64,000 bases of DNA from Eretmocerus hayati (taxonomy: Eukaryota; Arthropoda; Insecta; Hymenoptera; Aphelinidae): positions 90,073,907-90,137,906 of the forward strand of contig CM056744.1 of NCBI GenBank assembly GCA_029851415.1. Reading direction: 5' to 3'. Both the position numbers and the translations under genes were made by a program. Shown in pieces: positions 24,524-36,060 of the stretch. The stretch's first letter is position 1; every line of letters starts with the position of its first letter. The notes under the pieces were generated by a model that saw only the letters and a program-made list of their open reading frames with translations, did no database searches and was not told the origin of the DNA.

Positions 24524-26258
24524 AGAGAGCCTCATCAGAGGTTATTCTAGTCTGTGTTTACTTCATGTTTACTTTTGCCGTGTAGATGGGTCAATTGAAT
24601 TTGCTGAGTGTGATGAATAGAATTCTATTGCTGGACTGTGATTTTTGTGAAAATAGAGTGCTTCAGTAATATTAAAATAAACTGTGATAACCTTCCATGC
24701 CTCTGTGGAAATCTTCTTGATACTCTTGCAGAAGGGAGGTCAAGTCTGAGACACACCGAAGAAATGTTATGAGAGTGACCAGATTCCTGGCTTAATTTTT
24801 TGCTCAGCCCAACAGGATTTGGAGAAAGGGCTCAAGTACCTGACTGAAGAGATTAAAAAGGGCGTAATTACTCTGTAACAGGGCGTAAGCGAGGGCGGAT
24901 CTGGAAAAAGGGCCTAATTACCGAGGAAAAATTTTATAAAAATTCTCCAGAGCCTGGAAATGCTTTTCCACCCAATATAACGATGGAAACATGTTGTTTT
25001 ACCTTCAAATTGAGTGTTTTTACCCTTCCCTAGTGAAAAAAATTTCTCGTCATTTTCACACGACTGATGGAAGCTTTTCGTGTCCATAGAACCGTGGAGC
25101 ATGAATCGAACCACCCCCTAAAATCAGATATCTTTCAAAACATGCTCAGGAACACTCTCAAAAAATTTGGAGACGATTGGACTTGATCGCGAGATTTAAT
25201 TCCACTTTTTGTGAGGACGAAAGGCCGAAATTTGACCCTGTTTTCGGAAAAAGGGCGTAATTGCATTTTTTGAAATTGCTGAAAAGAGCTCAGAATCAAA
25301 TCTCATGCCCCGGCTTGGGTTAAGCCATTTCGAGAATGCTATCTTCTTCGAAATGAGTCAGGTCAACTCATCCAATTATGTCTGTAGCGGTTTTTATTGA
25401 TTTTCTCAAAATGACCATTTTGCAATCACGCCCTTTTTCCACCCACCTCCTCAATTGCGGTGCTCAACGAGAGTGGTTTCATTCACCCCGGATGCCGGGG
25501 TGAATGTGGCCACCCTGTTTTCTACACTCTTCAAAAGAGCAAATGGTTGAAATGAAATTTTGAAGACAGCGTTTTGAAGAAGACGTCAAAACGAGTTGAA
25601 TGACGTAAGATACATATAGGTTTGCTCGAAAAATTGCAACGAGAATTCGATCAGAAGGTCTAAAGTGGCCACATTCACCTCGGTTTACGGTATTTTTACA
25701 GTACCTGCAACTATTCTACAGAGGAGTATAATCTAATGGTATATATCATCTAGAATGGAGCACGGAGTCTTGATTCTACATCAAGTTGCTCACGATAGTT
25801 GTCACATACAGTGTGAGTGGGTATCTGATCTCTTCCATAACATTCCTGCGGTGGGTCTGTGACTTAACCTCCTTTTTGCAAGTGTCTCAAGAAGATTTCC
25901 ATAGAGCTATGGAAGGTGATCACACTTTATTTTAACATTACTAAGGCACTTCATTCCCACAAAATTCACAGTCCAGCAAAAGAGCTTCATCACATTCAGC
26001 AAAGTCAGTTGGACCCATCTCCCCACAGCAAAAGTAAACACGAAGTAAACGTAGACTAGAATAGCCTCTGATGAGGCTCTCTCTCTCTCTCTCTCATGCC
26101 TGTGATGATTTTTCAATTTTACTCAAATATTCAACAAATCTTCTCAGTTACAGCACGAATATATCCAAAAATATACAGAAGAATTTATAAAAAAATGACA
26201 CTTATTTTCTGCAGGTATTGCCCCGTAGATGCCATGCAGGGGCTCTCCGGGGAGCTTT
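24305..26258. mobile_element. Long-armed foldback element, about 2 kb
   Basis: Left arm about 24305-24790 and right arm about 25835-26258 are diverged reverse complements. Landmarks in both: GGGGCAATA, AAGTGTCATTT, AATTGAAAAATCATCACAGG, a GA run on the left against a CT run on the right, GAGCCTCATCAGAGG, AAGTAAACA, and GGAAATCTTCTTGA. The central 1 kb holds repeated AAAAGGGCGTAATTA and its inverse, possibly another insertion. No transposase was seen. Confidence 0.65.
24463..24524 (+). repeat. (GA)n microsatellite
   Basis: About thirty GA dinucleotides, then AAAGAGAGAGTAGAGAG. Its inverse partner, a shorter CT run, is at 26078-26094 in the opposite arm of the foldback element. Confidence 0.9.
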
Positions 26259-26262
26259 TCTG

Positions 26263-26433
26263 GGGCCTCATTCCGAATTCGATAAGCGCGAGACGGGGCT
26301 GCGTTAGGTTTAGTTCAATCACAGTCCACCATGCGTAAGCGAGGATGCGTCGCGATCTTCCACATTAGCGCTCCCTCGCTTCGAACTAAATCTCACGCGA
26401 CACCGTGTCGCGTTTATCAAATTCGGAATGAGG
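26263..26433. mobile_element. Palindromic MITE, about 170 bp
   Basis: Arms GGCCTCATTCCGAATTCGAT and its near-perfect reverse complement ending at 26433. The match continues inward through GATTTAGTTC/GAACTAAATC-like words. It directly abuts the right arm of the foldback element. Confidence 0.65.
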
Positions 26434-26469
26434 CCTCTGATTACTGAGTCACTGGCCCGATGCCGGCAC

Positions 26470-26474
26470 GCACA

Positions 26475-26568
<94 letters not shown>
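26470..26568 (+). repeat. (CA)n and (TA)n compound microsatellite
   Basis: About forty CA repeats followed by nine TA repeats. Both strands are open in several frames, which are not genes. Confidence 0.95.
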
Positions 26569-26687
26569 CGTGGCTGGTTCGATATATATACTATGCTTCC
26601 ACAGTATTTGCGTCTATCAAAACTGTATACCTATATCTATCGCGTGACGATTTTTCGTCACAAAATGGCGGCGCAAAACATGTCGGT

Positions 26688-27067
26688 CACGTGATCACTC
26701 TGCGATTTTACTCCTCACCTGACAGCGGGAAAGGAACTCCGTTCCAAAAATGAAATTTTGTCGAAGCAGATACTGCACAATTGGTCCACGAGCCGTTCGG
26801 TACTTTATCAAAATATATTTTGCCCGCGGCACAGACGCCTCGACTGTCGGATTTTATTCGGTTTATATTTCGCATTTTTAGATTAATTTAAGGCATCGAA
26901 CCAATAATTGACCCTCGGTGCATCATTTAGGACTAAGCAGAACCCTCATCGTCGACTCGAATATGCAGAAATACGCATTCTAAAATCTAATATCACGTGA
27001 GATTTCACGTGATATTATGGCCCAATATCACGTAATATCTCACCTGTTTCACGTGAAATATCACGTG
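26688..27067. promoter_or_regulatory. Cluster of CACGTG E-box palindromes
   Basis: CACGTG occurs at 26688, 26994, 27006, 27050 and 27062, with a CACGTA variant at 27029. The four right-hand sites fall within 74 bp, in words TATCACGTGA and TTTCACGTGA that are themselves inverted copies of each other. CACGTG is the site for bHLH factors of the Myc, Clock/Cycle and USF type. It may be a regulatory module or a decayed palindromic repeat. Confidence 0.4.
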
Positions 27068-27861
27068 AAATGTTTTTACCGAGTATCGAATCTCCATTGA
27101 ACCTTTTACGATTTTGCTCGTCTCGAGTCCCCTCTTCTCTCAAGTTTTTTTAAAAACACGCTGACTACAAATGGACTGCGTCGTACCTCGTATAGGAATT
27201 TATTGCTGATTTTTAGACAAATAGAGATATTTCCACAGATTTTTAGCGCATTCCGATTACTAGATGCTCTTCACAAGATCTGATAGTTTTCTTTGCCATG
27301 AATGACTAGTTGATAAAAACTATGCGTATAATATTTTTCAGCTATTTGCAGCACACTGGCACGTGTCCAAGATTGCATGACACTGCGAATGTAAAATAGT
27401 ACACATTTAATTTGACGCGGGAGGTATCACAGTTATGATAAAAAACAAAACCCTAATTTCTGTGACGTATAAACATGACTTCAACATGACCAAGTAGGTT
27501 GAGCATTCAAGTTGCCTGCCACATTCCAGATTAATTGTTGATCACATCTATCACATCCAAAAGAGTCCCTCCTCCCCGCCAAAGGAAATTCCATGACACC
27601 ACATCACGATGATCACACATCAATCCTCCATCATAATGATTTTCAGGCCAGATGACGGATCAAGACGTCACGTAAAGATCTCAAAAGTCAGAATTAGCCT
27701 AGCTTAGCGTCGGGTAATCGAGCTAAGGAGTCGATTAGCAATTCAGCACTCACACACAGATATTCATAGTATCTATGTATGTACGGCTATAACGCGGGAG
27801 GCAACAATCGCAAGCTTAATATCGGGGTGAAGGTAAGTGGCGAAACAGCTGACGCTAAGGG

Positions 27862-27869
27862 TATATAAG
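27862..27869 (+). promoter_or_regulatory. Isolated TATA box of unknown transcript
   Basis: TATATAAG in the context AAGGGTATATAAGGAG, in a locally GC-richer stretch. A CTCAGTCAACGAGAG word lies 70 bases downstream. A 111-codon frame follows but has no ATG start and no recognised domain. It may belong to a solo LTR or an unannotated transcript. Confidence 0.25.
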
Positions 27870-28345
27870 GAGAAGGGGATAGATTGAGCCAAGTGTGGTG
27901 TTCTGCTCTGGAGCAATGTGGATACAGGACCCAGCTCAGTCAACGAGAGTCTTCTGGGGTGGTTAGATTTAGGGAGCGCGTTGAGAAGTCTGTTAGCGAT
28001 ACTGATTTGTGGGCAAGCTTTGTTTCAAAAGCTCCCGGATTATACTCGTGCCCAAAGAGAGAATTGCATATAATACGAGCGCATTCGAGTTCACGAGCGT
28101 TTATAGTTCTTGCAGATTTCTTTGGTGATTTTTTTTGTCGTGAGCAGGGATGCAAGTATGCAAGAGCAAGAAATATAGTTGCAATGGTCTCAGAACACAT
28201 GGATAGTTCTTTCAATTAAATAATTTGGTTCGTTTAGTGCGTTGAATTTGAAGAGAGTATTTTTATATATAGGTATTTTGCATTGGAATATTTGCAAACG
28301 GGTGTGCGACTCTAATAGTCTATGAGATTCTAAAGAGGGAAATAG

Positions 28346-28530
28346 TATATTTCTGTATTGAGCGTGGTACCCCATTTCGGGCACTAGGGCGCTTTGTTTG
28401 TCGATCGAAGCGAGACAGACATGTCTTCCAGTGCCCAAAATGTGCTTGCAAGCGAAGTCTGGATATATTTTCCCATTACGACAACCCTGAAATCGATTTT
28501 GAACGCGGCATTTTTAGATTAGAGTATTAA
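28346..28530 (+). repeat. Family B dispersed repeat, copy 2
   Basis: Same ordered words as the copy at 19664, e.g. TTTCGGGCACTAGG, GATCGAAGCGAGACAGACAT, CAGTGCCCAAAATGTGCTTG, and CGGCATTTTTAGATTAGAGT at the end. Confidence 0.7.
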
Positions 28531-28814
28531 TGAAAAATCGGACACTATACTGTAGGAGAATGATTAACATACAAAAAAGTCATCAACCGATCTGATTGAA
28601 AAGTCAAGCAGGTAGTTGAAAATGCAATCGCTAGTTGTACCAAATTCAACTACTGATTGGAATTTTTACCGTAGCGAATATGGGAATGAATATGGGACTC
28701 ATAACGTTAATAGACGGTAGGACCTGAAGGACATTATTCGGTCAAAAAGTTCATATTTCTTCATAAACAAACAAAACTAGATAACGGTGGTGGTGCTGAA
28801 AGTCTTTTCAACCA

Positions 28815-28890
28815 AACATTCAGGTTAAGCAACTTTCAGCAGTGATCACATCCGGATGGGTGACCGCCCGAGTACGCAAGTTAGATCCGG
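28815..28890 (+). repeat. 5S rRNA-like fragment (SINE3-type or 5S pseudogene)
   Basis: GTTAAGCAAC, then GTGATCACATCCGGATGG, GTGACCGCCCGAGTACGC follow the order and spacing of the internal promoter half of eukaryotic 5S rRNA (GTTAAGC box A, GATGGGTGACC intermediate element, GAGTAC-type box C). The 5' half and the 3' closing stem of 5S are not recognisable, so it is not a functional 5S gene. A degenerate echo of the downstream part (CAGGACCGGGCGGGTG ... ATATGACCATCACC) occurs about 140 bases later. Confidence 0.55.
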
Positions 28891-29512
28891 CAGAGCCAGA
28901 CAGGCGGTCACCAATCCGTATACGACTAACGCCGCACAGAGAAAAAGTTTTTTCGACCCAATAATGTCAACCCGAGAATCACCATCTATCGATCTCATGA
29001 ATCCCGTTATCGTAGCCATAACAGAGTAGTGGGGAATATTTTGCGCAAGGAGGTCGTGGCAGGACCGGGCGGGTGTTCAGCAATCCAGATATGACCATCA
29101 CCAAAACATTGCTTAACCTTGATTTTTCACCGGAAAGGTTCGCGAGGCCACCGGCGTGCCGATGTTTATTCCTATAAGTTCATGAAAAAAATGAAGAAAC
29201 TTGTTTTTTCGATTTTCGACCGACTCGCACAGAATATTTCGGTGAAAATTATGGGAACAGTCGGAGTAATCGGGTGATGCCCGAGGTTTCGGACTATTTT
29301 TTGCGAATGAGTGTCGAGAAAAGTTGCCCTTACTGTCTGGTAAATTTTAAATCAAGTCGGAAATTGTATCAAATCTGGTAAAAAAAATACGTTGATTTTG
29401 AGTAGAGTTTGCGGGCACTCGTAGGGTAATTTTCACCCTATATCAGTACAAAAGAGTTAGATGCGCTTGCGCGCACCACGCCACATGTCACGGAGGACCG
29501 GTACCATCGTAT

Positions 29513-30535
29513 GGTCAGGTAAGTAAGGTCCAGAATTTGTTCACTAACTGACTAAACTCATCCGAACCATCCAGTTTTGGGCTCAAATCATATGTGGCAC
29601 ATCCAATAATCGATATTAATAAGAACTATTGTTTAAAAATTGGGGGCAGTGGTGCGCCAATTAAACAATAAAAACATGAATTTTTTTTATATGTCGAAAA
29701 ATATTGGTTTTCCGGAAAATCTTTGGATCAAGTAATTTATAGATCTTCAAATGATCTACAAGATTGATTCCTACTCTTTTTCCCGTAAAATGCATCCTTT
29801 TGGAATTATTCTTGATCTTCTTGATCTAAGTTATAATCAAATTTGTTTAAATGAATTCGCTAAACGTGTTTTTAATGAATTCAAATAATTTTTCTAAGAT
29901 AATTGAGTCGATTCTGAACAAAAAAAGCCTCTCGGCATTTTTTCCTTAGTTTGATTGTTTTCGATTAATAAAAAGAATGGATTTCGCGACTTCCAAGTTC
30001 AAGTGCAATCTTGCGAAAGCGTCGCATTGAGGGTTAGAAGTGCGAAATTTGCTTTTTTCATTACTCGAAAATGATCAAACTCAGGAAAAAGTATCAGGTA
30101 CTCTTTTGTTCAAAATTGACTCAATTGTCATGGAAAATAAATTTGAACCAATTTAAACAGTTTAAGCAAATTTTTTTGAACAAATTTGATTACAACTTTG
30201 ATCAAGAACAACTTAAAAAGGATACATTTTACGGGGAAAAAGTATGAATTAATCTCGTAAACCGTTTCAAGATTTACAAGTTACCTCCCCACAAGTTTTT
30301 CCGAAAACCCACATATTTTGACTTATGACGGAAAAACTGAGAAAAGGTCGAAAAAATGTATGTTTTTATCGATCATTTTATGTCGACCCCCAATTTTTAA
30401 ACAATAATTCTCATCACTATCGGTCATTGGATGTGTCACTCAGTACTTGAGCCTAAAACTGGACGTTTCGGAAGATTTTAGTCAGTTACACCTAATAAAT
30501 GGAAGCGTCTTATCGAGGCTTACTTACCTGACTAT
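29513..30535. mobile_element. Foldback element of about 1 kb, nearly all inverted repeat
   Basis: Ends GTCAGGTAAGTAAG (left) and CTTACTTACCTGAC (right). Arms of about 470 bp match throughout, for example AACTGACTAAA, CCAGTTTTGGGCTCAA against CCAGTTTTAGGCTCAA, TATTGTTTAAAAATTGGGGG in both, CCCGTAAAATGCATCC against CCCGTAAAATGTATCC. Only about 60 bp of loop is unpaired. There is no coding capacity. Confidence 0.75.
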
Positions 30536-30590
30536 CGGCGAGCTCTTTGCATCAGACATCCGAACGGAAACTACATAACTTCAGCCATGG

Positions 30591-30770
30591 TACACTCGCC
30601 GGACAAAATATCTGTACAAGCCATTTAGTGATTTTCATTTTTTGGGTTGGTATCGCCATGCATTCGTTCCATTTTCCGCGTTCCCTTAGCACGGAATGAG
30701 ATAGGCTGTGCCAACCCAAAAAGTAGAAATCACTAAATGGCTTGTACAGATATTTTGTCCGGCGAGTGTA
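30591..30770. mobile_element. Tc1/mariner-type MITE, 180 bp
   Basis: Ends TACACTCGCCGGACAAAATA and its exact reverse complement. The inverted match extends about 65 bp on each side with few differences (through TTTTTGGGTTGG). TA at each end is the presumed target duplication, and ACTCGCCGGACAAAA resembles Tc1/mariner termini. Confidence 0.8.
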
Positions 30771-30779
30771 CCTCAGCAA

Positions 30780-32030
30780 ACGATTTCATCGTGGTAATTG
30801 TTACGCATTAGTATGAACGCGACGGTAAGAATCGTATATTCTGATGTACTCAATGAATTGGATTTGTGAACACATAGAATTTCTGCACTCAACTCTCGGC
30901 ATCACACACCTAAGCTCACAAAAATTACGAAACACCCTCACCGATAAGAAGTACTCTCTTTGATTCGTAGTGATGAAGTGAGCCACTATTATCGTAAGCT
31001 GTGGATGCCCGACTGAAATTTCGATTTAAATCGAAATCAATTGAGATCGGCGCGTATACACCGATAAAATCGTTTAGGATTTGCTGAATCATCATCATCA
31101 TTGCAACATCATTGTGAGTCACATGCGAGAATGCGAGAAACTATCTCTTTGGTAGAGGAAACAACTACCCTGACATCCCCGTAAAAATTGTCGTTCCTAT
31201 AGATGGCACGTCACCCGATCACAACAACTTCAGGCTTCGGGGTAATTTTTTCTGTACCAGTCTCGCAATTTTCATCAAAAAATTCTGTGCGTGCAATGAT
31301 GTTACCCGAGGATCACCATTTATCAATCTCATATTTGCTGTAGTAAAATTCCAACCAATGGTTGAATTTGGTAGGCGACCGGTGGCTTCGGTGGAAAATG
31401 AACTACCGTCTAATTAGGAAATTTTGGTACGTTTTTGGTGCTTTTCATTTTGTTTGGCTCGGCATTCCAACATACATTGACAAAACTCACTTCTATTACT
31501 AGTCAATCTAAAGCTTACAGTCTCATCTTTCGATTGACGGGCTACAAAGTTCAATTTGATGAGTTTAGGCCGGAGCTATTAGCAGTTAAAGAAGTGTACC
31601 AAAGTTAGACCCCGACTGGGCAACTTTGGTACACTTACAAATTATTTCAATTCTACCTACCACCATGCGAGTGGATCAATTTCAATCGTTCAGAAGTCTT
31701 ATTCAAAGCTGTTTGAAACATTTTAAGACCTCATACACCATTACTCGACTCAATACGATGATGATACGACTACTAGAAAGATAATTTCATTGTTCTAACC
31801 CAAAACTACTGTGCTAAACGCAAATTTTGAGTTATCGCCGTTACCATGCGGCCATCCCAAGCGCGAAATCGCGAGCTAATTTGCACCGCCTGTTTTACAA
31901 AGAGAGCTTCTAGATCTCAAAATGAGACTGTGAGTTCAGCTTAACGATGTTCACATTTTACATAGACGAAATCGAATTCGAGAGAAAAGTATGACGTTTG
32001 CTGCCGGGAGACAACTGTGTGGACCAAATT
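30780..32030. other. Unannotated intronic stretch
   Basis: No gene or clear repeat recognised between the MITE and family C copy 3. Confidence 0.3.
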
Positions 32031-32032
32031 TA

Positions 32033-32825
32033 AGGTAAGTGTGCCTAATTTGCCCCCACTACTTTTGTTTTACTCGCCATTTCAACTCATCTCTATATTT
32101 TTCAACGTAATTTAGCTCATTTTGGAGCTTGTTTCAAGACCTTGAAAATGAGCTAAGGTACGTTCAATTTGAACAAATTGGAGCCGAGATATCTTGATTT
32201 TCGCGAAAGAAGATTTTTTGCGAGTTTTTGTCAGTGTGTTCCTAATTTGCCCCCACAGGGAAAAGAGGCCTATTTTCATGGGATTGTACGGGTTTTTCGT
32301 GAAAGCGGGATATCTCGGCTCCCAGACCTCCAAATGAGACGTACTTTAGCTCATTTTGTAGCTTTTTTTACTGCCTTTAAAACTTTTTGAGGTAAATTGG
32401 TGCATCTTAATAGACCGAGGAATGAGTTTGGAAAAAGACTATAGGGGCAAATTAGGAACACTGCACTTTTTCTAGTGATATGGGCGTAGAATCGGCTAAA
32501 AATCGAATTTTGCAATTCTGCAAAAAGCATTGTAAAGTTGGGACAAAGACAAAGAAAATGAGTTAAGGCACGTTGAAATTGATTCCATCAATTTTGTTTG
32601 GCATAACTTTTAGTGAATAACAAAAAAGAAGTCGGAAGTAGCGAAATCAGTTCTTCTGTTCTAAGAAAGGCGCGGGTCATCTAGGATCGGTCCAAAACAT
32701 TTATTTTCTCATATTTTAACGTAACAAACATGAAAAAAATGCGGGGCAAGGTCTGCGGGTTCGTACATGTGAGAACTTGAATGGGGGCAAATTAGGGAAT
32801 GGGGGCAAATTAGGCACAGATACCT
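32033..32825. mobile_element. Family C element, copy 3
   Basis: Left end AGGTAAGTGTGCCTAATTTG, right end with GGGGCAAATTAGGCACA and ACCT, TA on both sides. Internal words match copies 1 and 2 (TTTAGCTCATTTTGGAGCTT, ATCTTGATTTTCGCGAAA, TTTTCTCATATTTTAACGTA). The terminal motif differs (CCTAATTTGCCCCC instead of CCCAACATGCCCCC), which marks a subfamily. Confidence 0.75.
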
Positions 32826-33269
32826 TATGATATTTTTACGCCTGACCTCTCAATCATTCCTATTCATAAAATGACCCGGATGGGGCTCGAATCCATTACC
32901 CGCAGGTTAACTTTTTAGGAATTATTGCAATTATTTCTGTCGCAGTAGGAAGATAAAGTATTTGTCTACATAACCGACATGATGAAAGTTGCTAATATTA
33001 CGTGGTCAATTCGGTTGAAGATGGGGAATCAAATTCACAGAGCTTCCTGTTCAATGAAGTGTACAGTCATTTATTACAATTTAAGACTTGAGCATTCATT
33101 TAGAAATATAAATACACTGCTAAAAGAGATTAGCAGAATGCTTTCTCTTAGCGGAATAGTCTCAGAGGCTCACTTGGATTGATGAGAAATTTAGAGAACT
33201 GATCAAATTCCGAAATCATGATTGAAATTCCCACAAAATAGTTTCATTTCCCCTGTCGTCCAATCAATT

Positions 33270-34240
33270 TCAGACGCAACTCATACTCAGAAGTAGATAT
33301 GAGAAAAAAATTGATTTTAGATCAAATTTTGATTGTATATTTTAATTCATTTTCTCGAGAAACACTTTTAGGGCGATCAAGATGATCTAGACTCTAGTTC
33401 TACAAGTGAAAACAATCGTTTGGTTAAGGCGGAGTTTTGATACAGTTGGTTTATAGATGATGAAAATGGAGTTCTTGGAGGATATTTCGATTCTTGGTGT
33501 GAAAATTGGATTTGAATCAGACTTAAACGTAGTTGAATCAAATTTGGTTTCAACCAATTGATGTGGGATGCTGGAAAAGTATCTCTCTAGTTTTTTAAAA
33601 GGTGAATAGATTAGTTGTAGAAGGAAATACGAGCAAAAAATGAATTTTGGATGAAATTTTTTTCTCATATTTTGAGCTATTTTTACAAGATTCCCTTCTA
33701 GGGGAATTAAGATGACCTACACTTATTTTTTCTGTGCAAGATATATCGTCTGGTTGAAACGAAATTTTGATATAGTTGATGTAAAGATCATAGAAATGGA
33801 GTATTTTCAAAAAATCTGGATTTTTCGAGAATAAATTTGATTTTGACTGTACTAAAACACATTTTGAAAAAATTCGGTATCAACCAATCGATTTAGGATG
33901 TCAAAAAAGTATCAGCTTAGTTTATTAAAATTTGAATGGGTCTGTTTGAGGGGAAGATATGAGGAAAGTATGAATTTTGAAAAAAATATTCTTGTATATT
34001 TCGAGTTATTTTTTCGAGGAAGCTAGTTAGGGCAATTTGGGCTATCTAAACTGAGGTTTTTTTAGCAATTTCTGTAATTTGGTCGAGACGGAATTTTGAT
34101 ACAATTGGTTTCAATATGCTCAAAATGAAGTTTTTCTTGAAAATTTTCGTTTTTTCTGAAAATTAAGGTCTGTGGAGATTAAATGGAATTTCGGTATTAA
34201 CCAATCGATGGATCAAGCCAAAAAACCATAGCCTAGGTAA
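33270..34240 (+). repeat. Satellite-like tandem repeat, three units of about 328 bp
   Basis: Matching landmarks recur at a period of 328-330 bases: GGGCGATCAAGATGATCTA (33371), GGGGAATTAAGATGACCTA (33701), GGGCAATTTGGGCTATCTA (34029); and ACCAATTGATGTGGGATG (33553), ACCAATCGATTTAGGATG (33882), ACCAATCGATGGATC (34199). Units are well diverged. Confidence 0.75.
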
Positions 34241-34249
34241 CCCAAATTG

Positions 34250-36060
34250 CCGTAAGATCAAGTTAGAAAGAGATATTTTACTATAAAATCAGACAATTTT
34301 AGCCAATTTACCTCAAAACACGTCTAAATCAAATTCAATTGGGAGAGGAGAGCAGCCAAATCACTGGTCTCATCTCTGAATGATTCTCTACAACTTGTAG
34401 AGAGGCAAAAATCGATAAAGTGGATGAGTGTAGGAGAGAAAGCGTGGCGGAAAAAAAAACAACATACATACACACACACACAGACACATGCAAAGGGACG
34501 GAGAGATGAGTCCCTGGGAGGTTTTGAAGGTTTTTAGAAGAGAAAGTGTCACTTACAATCGTTAGATTTTGGCGAGAGGAACAAGATGGTTGAAGCATTT
34601 TTGTGATAGGAGGAATTTTGTTGAAGGAAATATTGAGTTTATTGGAAAAATTGATCAAAAATTTGCTGTGCCGAAAACAAAGCCTTCTCTTTAGAGAATG
34701 CAAAAAGAGATTTTTCGCCAAAGTTAAGAATTCATTCAGCTATTCAGCAAAATTTTTTCAGCGAAGCTCATAACATTGAATTTTCGATAAGCTTGGATGA
34801 GTCCAGTAAAAATTTAGATGTGCCTGTGTTTGCCAACAAAAATAATCAATGTACGTGAAATTTATGTGCAGTGCGACTCAATTTTTTTGATTGATCTGAA
34901 TCATCGTCGCAACTTTGACGGACATGTGTGGCTCCGTTACTCCTAAAAAGATAGAAGTTCTGCTCGCAACATCGGTAGATTGATTCGTATCAGTAAAAGT
35001 CATCTGGATGCTTCCAAAGGGTTGCAGTGATTGATACAAAGGTAAGCAGTCAAACGCAGTATCTGAGACATTTTTTTGATTACACGCAGCCTCTCATTAT
35101 TCGCGGTTCTACATTAGATTTTGAGAGTATCTCAGATGAGATCTCAGACCATGAAACATGAGTTTTCGATGAAAATTTCATTCGGAAGAGCCACTCAAAA
35201 GTTATTTCAAGTTCTAAATCGAACAGCGTTTCCAGGGAACTCACATTGTTTTCTAATTTTCGTTGACTGACGAGGCTACCAAAATTTGAAGAAAATTCGA
35301 AATCATGAATATTTTGCCGAAGAGTGTTTCGTCGACCAAAAAACGAGACAATATAATTATGAGCCCATCATTAAAAGTGAAATTTTGAAGTTGATGAATC
35401 CTGGCAAAAGGTTAATGGCGAATCGAAGTCTCAATTTTAAATACCAGAATGATGTTGCAGTGACCACCATGTCCGTCGAACGTGCCACAGAAGTGTCACA
35501 GCGTTTTCAGCAAAACAGATGAACTTTTTGTATTCGATTTTGCAATCAGTTTAGAAAGACATTAGAATTCTTTCCATGTTATACAGAGATTATGGTTCTA
35601 CTAGAAATTTGCAAGACTTTTAACGTAAATTTTGTTATGTACTCTGAATCATATCTCATGTTTTTTGTTCACTCCTCAGTTCATCGATGTACGTATGCTC
35701 GTTGTCCCTATAAAGTCACAAGGTCTGAGTATTCGCGGTTTCAATACTCGCGATACTCTTGGTCTATAAAGTAGAACCGCAAGTACCGGAGGTTGCTTGT
35801 GCCAACTCTGCCCGCCTAATCACTAAACCTTCTACCCTATGTCAATGACTCAAATAGCTCAAATTAACTGTATCAATTTTACAATATTTTTCGAAGTAAC
35901 CCGATCTATTGCTCAACATACTTGGAGATTCTCTCAGTTCAACAAAAATGTCCATGATTATCAAATATTTTTACAATTTCCTACACTGATGAAGCCCAAA
36001 ACTTTGAGGTATTGGCAGTGATCCTCACAAATATCAAAATTTCTCATACCCATTCAACAA
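34250..36060. other. Unannotated intronic stretch near Dbx exon 1
   Basis: Contains a short CA-type microsatellite (34459-34490) that produces a spurious 128-codon minus frame, and a 78-codon plus frame at 35286-35522 without ATG, splice support or recognised domain. Confidence 0.3.

Noticed and set aside
26319..26753. Frames rich in Cys-Val or His-Thr
   Set aside because: Translation of the (CA)n microsatellite.
27884..28219. 111-codon frame downstream of a TATA box
   Set aside because: Does not start with ATG, and an overlapping minus frame is equally open. Only the TATA box is reported, at low confidence.
34335..34721. 128-codon minus-strand frame
   Set aside because: Overlaps a CA microsatellite and low-complexity AT-rich DNA, with no domain or intron signals.
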